From contig NC_054743.1 of assembly GCF_018143015.1 (NCBI RefSeq), positions 39,574,922 to 39,638,921 on the forward strand: a stretch of 64,000 nt of DNA. The letters run 5' to 3'. A program made the translations under genes and the position numbers. Under the pieces are notes generated by a model that did not search any database, was not told the origin of the DNA, and was given only the letters and a program-made list of their open reading frames with translations. This stretch comes from Lytechinus variegatus (taxonomy: Eukaryota; Echinodermata; Echinoidea; Temnopleuroida; Toxopneustidae). Position 1 is the stretch's first letter. Each line of letters starts with the position of its first letter. Of this stretch, positions 12,168 through 22,222 are shown piece after piece.

Positions 12168-12953
12168 TTATATCTTTTGCTTCTCAGGCCGTTTGACGTA
12201 TGCATCGTAAAAGAATTTAAGGAAGTAATACAAAAAGCTTACATACAGGACCATAGTCCAGAAAATATTTAGCCAGTTTATGTCACAGTGCCTTCCCGCC
12301 GAAAGTTCAAGTGCCGCGTAAAGAGACACGCCGATTGAGATGACAAATTGGACGAGCTGGATGACTGTAATTGAGATTTTGATTTGACGAGGCTTGTTGA
12401 TGATTTTGGCAGCGCTCAGGGCGTAATAGGAGTACATCACAAAATGGACAACGAAGTTCAAAGTGGCAAAATAGCGTCCAACAGACATAAAGTCGGCGTG
12501 TAAATAACACGTGTAGACGAGAGTTGTAACGTGGTGATACCAATGGATGAATATGAGTTTCTGCTTGCGAAGGACGATAAAGATCGTGTCACCGAGTTCG
12601 AGAACCTTACTGAGAGTGAACAGCCAAAACCACAGGCCCACGTTCCCGTTGAAGAAATTGGCGTCGCACATGGTTGCGCGCCATCCGTCTTCGACGACGC
12701 AGCGCGCAAAGTCTCTGACTAGCACCACCGCACCAGCGAAACTGAAGAGTGCAAAGCTGCCCGACCAAGCAACGAGGGGGCGGCGGAGATCGAAAGGTTT
12801 CCGGTCGGACATCAACCGCTTTCCTCCGAAAATGATGAATATGTACGTCAAGGAGATGAAGATTGAAACCCACCAATGCTGTCGAAGCCATTGCCCATGG
12901 TAATGAGTGTCGAACGATGATCCTCCATTGAGATATAAATTCCTCAGCACCAT
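12168..12953 (-). CDS. ELOVL6: very-long-chain fatty acid elongase, ELOVL3/6 type, intronless copy A
   Basis: This 261-codon single-exon frame begins at ATG 12953 and ends with TAG at 12168-12170. Elongases of this type are multi-pass ER membrane enzymes that condense malonyl-CoA with saturated or monounsaturated acyl-CoA (ELOVL6: mainly C12-C16). Family marks are in order: KVLELGDT (116-123), the histidine box HWYHH (137-141), NFVVHFVMYSYY (166-177) and TVIQLVQ (196-202). The N-terminal FGGKRLM and RPLVAWS align with vertebrate ELOVL6, so the length (265 in human) and start look right. Several hydrophobic segments are present, and the lysine-rich KRPEKQKI tail suits ER retention. The absence of introns hints at an old retrocopy (inference). 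A tandem partner lies at 16737-17521. ELOVL3 and ELOVL6 cannot be separated by eye. Confidence 0.88.
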   Translation of the reverse strand: MVLRNLYLNGGSSFDTHYHGQWLRQHWWVSIFISLTYIFIIFGGKRLMSDRKPFDLRRPLVAWSGSFALFSFAGAVVLVRDFARCVVEDGWRATMCDANFFNGNVGLWFWLFTLSKVLELGDTIFIVLRKQKLIFIHWYHHVTTLVYTCYLHADFMSVGRYFATLNFVVHFVMYSYYALSAAKIINKPRQIKISITVIQLVQFVISIGVSLYAALELSAGRHCDINWLNIFWTMVLYVSFLYYFLKFFYDAYVKRPEKQKI

Positions 12954-13457
12954 TGTTTAAATTCAAGTTATCACAGTATCATCCAGGTATAATTAAAAAA
13001 AATGCGGAAATATCCGATTGCTATATGCGGTATATTATTTGGTAACATCCAATGACCAGTACTAATTCCTGGGGGTTATATGCCAGTCGGATGATCAGCT
13101 ATGCCTCTGGCATCGAAATGACTGGAAGACTATGAGCTGATGTATGACGTATAGGTCTGAACAAGGAGATATCAGTGATATCTCCTTGGTCTGAACATGG
13201 AGCGTGCATGGGGGTAAACAAGGAACGTGGTTATTGTTTGCCCAAAACGAGTAAAATATTTGTTGTTTGGATTCATTGAATGGAACTCGGTTTTCGAATC
13301 ATGTCATTGTCCTCAAAAGCGTTTTACTCGAATGATCGAACCATGTTTTGTCTGCATGTACAGGCGTATATGGGGTGAGCGGATTCAGGAGTGCGGCTTT
13401 TCAGCAGAAGGCCGATTCAATTTTCGATTACGCAATCTTTCTTTCTCTCCATTTCCT

Positions 13458-13977
13458 CACTTTGACGTATTTAAGAATGAAATGTCTCTGCTCTGCCCCT
13501 CTCCCCTCGATCTGCCTCTCTCAATCTCTCCATCTTTTCCCCTCTCCTTTTGACATCTGTTTTTTGCCCATCCTTCCTTTCTTTCTTTCTTTCTTTCTTT
13601 CTCTCCTTCCCATTTTCTCTATAGATGACCCGACCCTCACTTTGACGTATTTAAAATTTAAGAATGAATTATCTCTGCTCTGCCCTCCTCCCCTCGATCT
13701 GCCTCTCTCAATTTCCCATCTTTTCCTCTCTCCTTTTGACATCTGTTTTTTGCCCATCCTTCCTTTCTTTCTTTCTTTCTTCCCTCTTTCTTTCTCTCTT
13801 TCTTTCTCTCCTTCCCATTTTCTCTTTAGATGACCCGACCCTCACTTTGACGTATTTAAAATTTAAGAATGAATTATCTCCGCTCTGCCCTCCTCCCCTC
13901 GATCTGCCTCTCTCAATCTCTCCATCTTTTCCCCTCTCCTTTTGACATGTTTTTGCCCATCCTTCCTTTCTTCCTTC

Positions 13978-14010
<33 letters not shown>

Positions 14011-14027
14011 TTCCCTCTTTCCTTCCT

Positions 14028-14058
<31 letters not shown>

Positions 14059-14092
14059 CTCCTTCCCATTTTCTCTTTAGATGACCCGACAG
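13458..14092. repeat. three tandem repeats of about 180-250 bp, each with a TTTC microsatellite
   Basis: Units start near 13458, 13638 and 13843 with CTCACTTTGACGTATTTAA and run through CTGCTCTGCCC, CCCCTCGATCTGCCTCTCTC and CTTTTGACAT. Each continues into a variable (CTTT)n run and closes with CTCCTTCCCATTTTCTCT. Unit length differs mainly in the CTTT run. The tract lies upstream of elongase copy A. Long frames across it on both strands are low-complexity artefacts. Confidence 0.85.
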
Positions 14093-14452
14093 AATTGGTC
14101 AAATAAAAATGACAACCGACATAAATAATTCAAGAGTTATATTTTCCTCCCGCTATAAGCTCGTGTTTCTGCTCAATTATTCATTAAGTTTATGCGCTTT
14201 ACCTTACCCTACTGCATGTGACTTTTTTCAAGAAAAGAAATACTATTACTCGTTCAAAGTTCGTTCGCGTACTTGCGAATTAATTTTATTGATGCAGACG
14301 GGTAAACATCATAAAATATATTTATAGAATGGTGTGCGTCAGTAATAAAGGCAATTTTTCTCTCTCACCTTTATACATTCATTCATACAGCCACACGGGT
14401 GAAACAGACTCGATGCCTCCGATGATGCCATAGAAAATGACTTAAAGGTCAG

Positions 14453-14603
14453 TTGCCCGTTGCATAAAAGATACCATTATGATTACTTCGCTATCCAATG
14501 CTAACTATCATGGAATCCTTGATTCTAATTGGCTGTTGATCATCGTTACCACGGTCGGTAGTTACCACTGGGTGGCAAATGTAACTTTTATGCAACGGGC
14601 CCA
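14453..14603. mobile_element. MITE, CCCGTTGCATAAAAG family, copy 1
   Basis: The ends CCCGTTGCATAAAAG and CTTTTATGCAACGGG are inverted and the core contains GATTCTAATTGGCTGTTG. The same core (GATTCTGATTGGCTGTTG) is in the copy at 38386-38528. It directly abuts the next MITE. Confidence 0.8.
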
Positions 14604-14762
14604 GGGGAGCGTTTCATCAACATTTTCATCCGACAAGTTGTGAGATCTGACATCTTTCCTTAAATTTGATTGGCCGAGAGTCACTGTTCTTATGGTAACT
14701 GTCGGATAAAACAGGACTTGTCGGATAAAACGTCCGACAAGTACTTTCATGAAACGCTCCCC
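14604..14762. mobile_element. MITE, GGAGCGTTTCAT family, copy 1
   Basis: The ends GGGGAGCGTTTCATCAAC and ACTTTCATGAAACGCTCCCC are inverted. Inner words such as TCCGACAAGTTGT and AGATCTGACATCTTTCCTT recur, in opposite orientation, at 26273-26419 inside a FAAH2 intron. Confidence 0.8.
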
Positions 14763-14802
14763 AGGAGTTGATTTCGCCTGTGTAACCGTGACACTAGAGT
14801 GT

Positions 14803-15240
14803 TTTCACACCCCGATGCAAAACGCTTTCAAGAATACACTGTAAAAACTGTGGTATTAAAACTGACAACAATTGGTGTTAACAGAGGACCACACCATGAG
14901 GTGTTAAAATAACACCCGAGATTGAACATAACACTAAAGAGTGTAAATGTAACAAAGGTGTTGTAATAACACCTTTAGGTGTAAAACTAACACCACCAAT
15001 TTAACACCGGTGTAAAATGACTGGCGTGGTCCTCTATGTACACTGGTTAACATCACAGTTTTTGCTGTACATAGAACGATGTTTTGCCAATTGCTCTTCG
15101 TGGCAAAGAGCAACCATGACTTCTTTGTTGGACATTGGTGAATCAAAGGAGTTTCACCCTGGACTCCGGACAGAAACTGCTTTACATATCGGTACATCAA
15201 AGACTTTCCAGCTGTTCATTGTTATTTGAAAATTCAGCAT
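14803..15240. repeat. interspersed repeat, copy 2, interrupted by a MITE
   Basis: Homologous to 3549-3870. The homology stops at CTTTCAAGAA (14834) and resumes at CATAGAAC (15070), exactly flanking the MITE at 14835-15069. Confidence 0.7.
14835..15069. mobile_element. MITE, ACTGTGGTGTTAA family, copy 3
   Basis: The ends TACACTGTAAAAACTGTGG and CACAGTTTTTGCTGTA are inverted, with the same interior as the copies at 4936 and 8466. It is inserted in an older repeat. Confidence 0.8.
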
Positions 15241-15242
15241 GT

Positions 15243-15500
15243 CAATTTGTGTGGAAGAGCCGTTGTGTAGTGGCTCTGACTCTCGCCTCACATTGTCACT
15301 CTCGACCCAGGTGCTAAATGGGTACCCGGCACCGGTAGGATGCGAAAATCTCGGAACTTTTGTTGGAATGCTCCCCAGGGAGTGGAGAAGTTGCATATAT
15401 TGTATGCGGGCATGCAAGGATCCGATGACGGGGTAATAATATGCTGTAAAGCGCTTTAGGCCATTGGGAAAAGCGCTATATAAAAATAGCTTTTATTATT
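15243..15500 (+). repeat. tRNA-derived SINE, GCGCTATATAAA-tail family
   Basis: The tRNA-like head has an A box (GTTGTGTAGTGGCTCTGAC). The body words GGAATGCTCCCCAGG and GGATCCGATGACGGGG lead to the tail AAAGCGCTATATAAAAATAG and a short A/T-rich end. The body matches, inverted, the copy at 37800-38136. Polymerase III transcription is expected for the family. Confidence 0.75.
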
Positions 15501-15867
15501 ACTATCATTACTTTCATATTTTTCTTATAATTCTTACCCAATTTTCAGCATTATGGTTGTTTTATTTTTCGCTATTGATTCAAATTACTTTAATGGGGCT
15601 ATGGGTGGACTTGACATTTAGACTGTTGACTTTGGACCCCTCAAGGAGCGCTCTGCCTGTTGCATGAAATAGTGTATGTAAACTAGGACCTTTTTTGCGT
15701 GTACATGATGCTGGTAGGCTTATTCGTTATTGTTGGGCCCCGTTGCATAAAATAATAACAATAAAATAATAACTCTTATTTACCCTGGTTAGCCACTCTC
15801 AGATGTAAGCTGTATAGCGGGCCTTGGATAACAATAATTATGTTATTATTACCCTTCTTCATTGTCG

Positions 15868-15998
15868 TACGTCGAGCGCCAGACAAGAATTAAGAAGGTC
15901 AAATTTTTAAAGTCTTTGGTATGGCTCGGCCGGGGATCGAACCCACGACCTACCGTTCATGAAGTGGGCGCTTTACCACAGAGCTACAATGTCATGTG
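15868..15998 (-). repeat. tRNA-derived SINE fragment
   Basis: On the minus strand the tRNA-like head has an A box near TAGCTCTGTGGTAAAGCGC and a good B box, GGTTCGATCCCC. The body continues as ACCAAAGACTTTAAAAATT. It is homologous to 3900-4020. Confidence 0.65.
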
Positions 15999-16120
15999 GC
16001 TCTAAAAAGTTATTACCATATTATAGGAACTTTGCAATCAAATGGTAACTACCATGGTAACAATGCTCAACAGTCATTCAGAATCAAGGATTTCAAGGAC
16101 CCTACCATTAACAAAGTTTC

Positions 16121-16340
16121 TACACGGCAAAAAAACGCGGGTATACTAGCCTGGAATCAATAAAATCTTGAAACAACAAGAGTTAAGAATCAAATCGATA
16201 TTGGAGTTGCTTGAATGTCAAATTGGTGTTAGCCTAACGCAAATCGGTGTTGTTTCAACACCTCTCCGAAATCGGATCGATGTAGATACCAGGCTGGTGT
16301 TGAATTAACACCCCTTTAACACCGGCGTTTTTGCAGTGTT
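16121..16340. mobile_element. MITE related to the ACTGTGGTGTTAA family
   Basis: The ends TACACGGCAAAAAAACGC and GGCGTTTTTGCAGTGTTC are inverted, with internal GGTGTTGAATTAACACC words. It is a diverged member or a sister family of the copies at 4936, 8466 and 14835. Confidence 0.6.
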
Positions 16341-16736
16341 CAAAGACTTACAAAGACACGCGTGCATTCGCTTATATTAAAACCCTCCAAAGTGTGATTT
16401 GTGACGACGGGTCGTCCTAAAATATGACCTTTGGTGAAATGATTAATAGCCCTACGCGATATTTTCTCATAGAGAACAATTACATTTAATGACAATACAA
16501 TAATATATAATATGATTTATAATAGGGGTCAAAACGTTAAGTTCGGTTAATCTAAAGAAATTATAGCTTATATGAAAATGAGAAAAAACATGACTTTCGT
16601 TAGTATAAACTTAACTTTGTTCGGTTGATGTTTGTCCAAGAGGTAGAAAGCAATATAATTTCAAATTATTTTTTAGTGCTTATTTACATCACAAACAAAA
16701 CACCAAGGTAAACTGATACATAGGGATAGATTTTCG

Positions 16737-17521
16737 CTATATCTTTTGCTTCTCAGGCCGTTTGACATACGCATCGTAAAAGAATTTAAGGAAGTAATAC
16801 AAAAAGCTTACATACAGGACCATAGTCCAGAAAATATTTAGCCAGTTTATGTCACAGTGCCTTCCCGCCGAAAGTTCAAATGCCGCGTAGAGAGACACGC
16901 CGATTGAGATGACAAACTGGACAAGCTGAAAGACTGTAACTGAGATCTTGATTTGACGAGGCTTGTTGATGATTTTGGCAGCGCTCAGGGCGTAATAGGA
17001 GTACATCACAAAATGTACAACGAAGTTCAAAGTGCCGAAATAGCGTCCAACAGACATACAGTCGGCGTATAAATAGAATGTGTAGATTAGAGTTGTAACG
17101 TGGTGATACCAATGGATGAATATGAGTTTTTGCTTGCGAAGGATGATAAAGATCGTGTCACCGAGTTCGAGAACCTTGCTGAGTGCGAATAGCCAAACCC
17201 ACAGGCCCACGTTCCCGTTGAAGAAATTGGCGTCGCACATGGTTGCGCGCCACCCGTCTTCGACGACGCAGCGCGCAAAGTCTCTGACCATCACCACCGC
17301 ACCAGCGAAACTAAAGAGAGCAAAGCTGCCCGACCAAGCAACGAGGGGACTGCGGAGATCGAAAGGTGTCCGGCCGGACATCAACCGCTTTCCCCGAAAA
17401 TGATGAATATGTACGTCAAGGAGATGAAGATTGAAACCCACCAATGCTGTCGAAGCCATTGCCCATGGTAATGGGTATCGAACGATGATCCTCCATTGAA
17501 ATATAAATTCCTCAGCACCAT
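16737..17521 (-). pseudogene. tandem ELOVL3/6 elongase copy B with an early frameshift (pseudogene or re-started gene)
   Basis: This is a near-identical tandem copy of 12168-12953; homology includes the original ATG at 17521 and both flanks. About 125 bases in (near 17391-17396 on the plus strand) it has one base fewer than copy A (TTTCCCCG against TTTCCTCCG), which throws the original start out of frame. After that point the frame is open to the stop and keeps KVLELGDT, HWYHH, NFVVHFVMYSYY and the Q-box. An out-of-frame ATG at 17459 reads into the shift and joins the elongase frame, giving 240 residues with a new 22-residue N-terminus in place of the first ER segment. Whether that protein is made is unknown. 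The intact remainder suggests either a recent break or continued selection. Confidence 0.8.
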
Positions 17522-18035
17522 TGTGTCGACTGACATTATCATCACTCAGTTATAGTTTCAAATTAACAGAATGCAGGAATATCCAATTGCTATAATACAG
17601 TATGTGTTTACACAAAATTCCAGGCTTAATTTATATGAACATGAATTTGAAAATCAGATGATGATATGGCACCCCCTGGTATCGAAATGACTTGCAGACT
17701 GTATTAGCTGGTGTACGACGTATATTGAATATGAAGCGTGCATGGTCAATAAGTACCGTGATCGTTGTTTGCCCAAACGAGTATAATATTTGTTGTTTGG
17801 AATCAATGAATGGAACTTGGTTTTCAAATCATGCAAATTGTCATTATCCTCAAAAGCGCTTTTCACGAATGATCGAACCATGTTTTGTTTGCATGTATGG
17901 GGTGAGCGGATTCAGAAGTTCGGCTTTTCAGCAGTGATGGAGGTCGGTTCTTTTGTCTAATGCGCAATCTTTCTTTCTCTCCTTTTTTATCGCTTTTTAT
18001 CTCTGCTCTGCCCCCTCTCTCTTTCTCGTTCTTTT

Positions 18036-18745
18036 TTAAAAATTATTTTTTAAATACAATACGGTACTCGATGGGTAACCAATGCAGTGAGGACAGAACT
18101 GGAGTTTTGTGAGTAGAGCTTCAGATAAGGGTAACAATACGGGTGGCAGATTTCTGTAATTGTTGTAAGCGTGAAAGTTGGGATTGTTGAAGCTGAAACA
18201 AAAGAGAATTGCCAAAATCAAGTCGAGATGATATCAGAGCATGTACTATCTTTTCTGTCGCGGAGCGGGTTAAATACTTGCGAATGATGCCTGAATTAAT
18301 TATTGATACCTGACTGATTTACACACGGCAGGGATCTAAGCAGACATAGACATTGTTGAGTCAAACAAAACCCCAAGATTCCTGCATGATTTGGATGGCA
18401 TAACATTAATAGCATTACCTATTCTCTAAGAGGGAAGTCTTATCTAGTGCAGATTTAGAGCCAATAAACAGCAGCTCAGACTTATCTTCATTTAATTTTA
18501 AAGAATTGCCACTCACCCACCTATTGATAACATGAACACAAGCCTCAAGATATTTTTCAGTATCAATGGCATTGGTCTGGTTAGGTAGGAATGATGTGTA
18601 CAGTTGGATATCGTCTGCATAACAATGATATTTAAAACAATGGCATCTTCAAATCTGTTTAAGATCACCCAAGTTCAATGAGAAAAGGGTCGGGCCTCCG
18701 ACTGATCCCTGCGATACACCATAAACTATTTCAGCAGGATCGCTC
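18036..18745 (-). pseudogene. broken LINE (CR1/L2-like non-LTR reverse transcriptase), 3' part
   Basis: Read on the minus strand in more than one frame, the translated pieces are typical of CR1/L2/Jockey-type reverse transcriptases: a G-V-S-Q-G-S turn, then YADDIQLYTS around 18600-18620 (the catalytic YADD box). These are followed by W-V-S-G-N-S-L-K-L-N, D-K-S-E-L-L-F-I-G-S, R-N-L-G-V-L-F-D and SSRLDFGNSLL, and near the end LHWLP- and EYRIVFK-like words. Several frameshifts and at least one stop break it, so it is dead. The endonuclease half is absent (5' truncation, usual for LINEs). Confidence 0.8.
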
Positions 18746-18834
18746 TTATATGATGTATATTCATACATTCACTGTTTTCTTGACAATTCAGTAGGCCTAT
18801 GCTTCTCTCTGTTTTCAAAGGACATTCATTTTTG

Positions 18835-18930
18835 TGCAAATTTCTTAAAGAAAATAACTATGACACTGATGGATTTCCATATAATTGAGGTTGATCAGAT
18901 AAATCGTAACTCTTTGTAAGACGGGGCCCA
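18835..18930. repeat. partial MITE, TCTTACAAAGAGTT family
   Basis: Only one end is left: GATGGATTTCCATATAATTG...ATCGTAACTCTTTGTAAGACGGGGCC. It matches the complete copy at 34133-34400. Confidence 0.6.
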
Positions 18931-19057
18931 GCTGCATTGTCATTTGACGGGCATTTTCAATACATTTAACTGTGTTAATAATATTGATTCGTTCTATACC
19001 GCAGTGCTAAACTCTCTAATATGCTGTTCACGTTAGCATAAATCTTATCAAAAGGAA

Positions 19058-19600
19058 AAGTCCACCCAAACAAGAGGGTTACTTAAACGAAATGATAAAA
19101 AAAAATCAACCAAGCTATACGCTTAAATTTCATCAAAATTGCATGTAGGGCCAAAATAAGGAAATTATTACATTTTAAAAATTCCGCTAAATTTTATATA
19201 AGAGTTACATTAACATCTTAGTCATCATTCTTTTATATTTCATGACATGGAATATGAAATATTTGGAATTCCTCCTCATTGAAGTTTTAAAACAAAATTA
19301 TTCCCCCATGAACATTTGGGATTGCCACTGACTTAAAATATTTTGTAACTCAATCAGGGTACTTACTATCAAATCTGTAAATACCGTGTAAATATTGAAA
19401 TATTGTGTAATTAACATACAATAAAAACAAATTGGATATTGGGTGCGCATGATGATCAAATCAAATCTCTAATTGATTATTTGTGTACATAGGCCCTATT
19501 ATTACTATTTTCTGGAAAGTAAGCGAAGTTTCTAAAAGTCATAACTTTTTCACTTTACGCCCCATTTTGATCAAATAGATAAGACTATTTTCAGAATACC
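19058..19600. mobile_element. MITE, AAGTCCACCC family, diverged copy 3
   Basis: The left end AAAAGTCCACCC and internal words (GAAATATTTGGAATTCC, AGTCATAACTTTTTCACTTTACG) place it in the same family as 2916 and 7087. The right end is decayed. Confidence 0.5.
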
Positions 19601-20640
19601 AATTTAAGAGAATTTTAGCGAGCTGTTATATTGCTGACTTATATTATAAAGTTACAAGAAAATTTAAGACAGCTAGTTTTCAGAATACCACCCCTGGTCA
19701 ATGGTCAATCGCTGGGTCAAACGAATTTAAGGTATTTCTTTTTCAAAGCTTGTTTTTAAAGACTATAGACAAACGTGTTTAGGGTATGTTTTTTTCCCCA
19801 GGGTCATATCCTGGCGACAGCTTGTTTAGGGGCCAAAGTGTGTAAATAAATTAAGCCCGTGAAAATATAAGGGGTTATTTTGCACACAGAGGAAAATAGG
19901 GGGTGTTTGGAATATTTGGTCACGCTCGCATGTGTACCTCCCCTGCTTTCTCTTTCTCTTCTTTTTTGAGACAATTTTTTCTCTGCCCATTTAAATAAAA
20001 AAAAAATAGGAGTCTGACACAAAAACGCATAAAGAGTTTTTTTTTTTTTTGAACGGGCGATCCAAAAGTATCAAGCTTGGAAAAGAAGTCAGGAAACGGG
20101 CGGATTTTTCAATTGCTTAGATTCGTGTAATGGGTACATACAGGTATTTCAATATCATGAGACTTGCACCAGATGAAAGAAGAGACAATAATGTTTTAAC
20201 GTTTTTGAATGAATGAATGAATAGCGTTGATAGGCCTTATTCTCGATGCTTTTTTTTCTGAGACTCACTCACAAATTCATGCATGATCAATGTCTCCCTC
20301 AGCGATGCCATTATAGAAGGAAAGTTCAGAAAGAAAAGGTCCTGCTTCTGTACTGGTAATTGGAGGTAATGTCCTGTTAATATTCTCCTTAGTTAAACAA
20401 AACTAAAAGTTTACCTTTAACGAAAGCTTAGGTATAATATAATGCACGATTGTAATATTGTGGTGAGGTGATATTGTCTGAATGTTCACGTTATCGATCT
20501 CGAATCATCAATATACGGCATCATAACCTTGTTCATTGAATGAGTGTCTGGCCTCGGTCCCATTTGTAGGCATTGATGTACGGTACAAGTCTAATGTTCG
20601 TCACTCAGTAAACATTAGGCCTAATTATTAACCACAATAC
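19601..20640. other. gene-free stretch
   Basis: No exon or repeat family recognised beyond short homopolymers (T run at 20038-20050) and a GAATGAATGAAT run near 20206. Confidence 0.45.
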
Positions 20641-20649
20641 TGTTAATAG

Positions 20650-22214
20650 CAGGGTGACCAGATTTCAGAAAATGAAATACGGGACAATCGACAGCCGGGT
20701 CGACCGTGCCAGGTCTTAAAAAGTATCAACAAAAATGGCTACAAAATGTAAGACTGGTAAAAATATAGATGTATGGGCTTTTAGGGCCTAGGGCCTATAT
20801 TAAAGAAAAGGAAGGGAGAACGAAATAAAGGTGAAAAAGGAAAGAAAGCAAAAATGAAGGGGGTAAAGTAAAGAAAATGAAGGAAAAGTAAAAGAAAAGG
20901 ATCATAAAGGACGAGTACAAGAAAATAAAGCTTTCTGTCAATCTTTGAAATTAATTTAAAAAAAAAAGCAAGGTAAGATAAATGAACGTACCTGTGAAAG
21001 AAGAAAATAAAGGATAGAAAGGGGAAAAAAGAGCGTAAGAAAAAAGGAGAAAGAATGAAGGAAAAATGTTTCCTTCATTCTTTGAAAGAAAGAAACAAAA
21101 GAAGAATGAACTAGTAGGAGGGGGAAAGATTAAGGGAAAATAATTAGAAGGGGAAAAAGGAAAATAAAGAATGAAAGAGAGGGAGGAAAGAATGAAGGGA
21201 TGAGAGAACGAACAAAAATAAAATAAAGGAAAGAGAGAAAGAACGAAAAGAAAAAAGGAGAGGAATGGAGAACGAAGCAAAGAAAAGTTTAAGGAAAGAA
21301 AGAATGAAGGAAATAAAAAGAGAAATAGAAGAGAAAAGAAAGAAAAATGAACAGAGAAAGGATCAGGAAAGAAAGCTTGAAAAGAATGGAAATAAAGATG
21401 GTTCAAACAAAGGCAAGCGGGAATGATAGAATTAAGGATGAAAAAAGAAGGATAGAAAAGGAAGAAAAATGAAAGGAAGAAAGAAAGAACGATAGATAGA
21501 AAGAAAGAAAGAGGAAAAAAGTTTAAACTTCAAGCAAACAGAAAAAAACCCAACCATCTAACAAAAATCTTAATGATATTTAGGGTTTATTTTAACATAT
21601 TTAAAAAATTGCGAGAAAACTAAAATGTTTTAGAAATGATAAAATTTCAAAAGTGAAGCATTGTAAAACTTTAAAATTCAGATGAAACATCGCGGCATCA
21701 CTCACAAGCATCTCTCATCCTATTACAGTTTGCACCGATCGCAACAAGACTCAAAACGAAAGCTGAATACTCAATAAATTGCTCCTCCGACTACATTCAC
21801 CAAACAAGTAATCTGAGAATTCATAACATGTAAAAAAAATTCCCGCCTATTGTGTGATTATTTTGGTGGAAAACTGCTTATCATGTGAGATTGTTTGCAC
21901 CATTGACAATCTGCTCCGATCCTACATGCCTGCGTGTTTGTGTGTAGATCGAAGAAAATAAAGGCGTTGCAATTAATAATGGTAGCAAGAAAATCACCGC
22001 AGAACTTGCAAAAGTTTACAGTTATAAATTTTGTTGCCTCTGCTTCATCATCTGTTGGTTATTTGATGAAAATTCTCACCTTTCTTTACATATTTTGTTC
22101 ATTATTCTGAAATACGGGACAAATAGGCGTCCCGGGAAGGGGTTGTCGGGACGCCGGAACAAAGAAGCAAAATACAGGACGATCCCGGGAAATACGGGAC
22201 GTCTGGTCACCCTG
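20650..22214. mobile_element. non-autonomous hAT-type DNA transposon with 8-bp target duplication
   Basis: The inverted ends are CAGGGTGACCAGA and TCTGGTCACCCTG (13 perfect pairs). ATACGGGAC words lie just inside both ends. The flanking 8 bp, GTTAATAG, are identical at 20642-20649 and 22215-22222. Eight-base target duplications and CAGNG-type ends are hallmarks of hAT elements. The inside (about 20810-21530) is a purine-rich GAAAG/AAGGA tract on the plus strand, not coding. The 151-codon minus-strand frame there is low complexity. It has no transposase, so it needs one from elsewhere. Confidence 0.92.
20810..21530. repeat. long purine-rich (GAAA/GGAA) tract inside the hAT element
   Basis: More than 700 bases in which the plus strand is overwhelmingly A and G, with GAAAGAAAGAA and AAGGAAAG words. 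It is a candidate for unusual DNA structure such as a triplex. Confidence 0.85.
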
Positions 22215-22222
22215 GTTAATAG

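Noticed and set aside
13348-14102. Several 80-160-codon frames on both strands upstream of the elongase
   Set aside because: They follow CTTT/GAAA slippage repeats and repeat with the tandem unit; no protein-like composition.
20951-21406. 151-codon minus-strand frame rich in Phe, Ser and Leu
   Set aside because: It is the complement of a purine-rich tract within a hAT element; low complexity, no family pattern.
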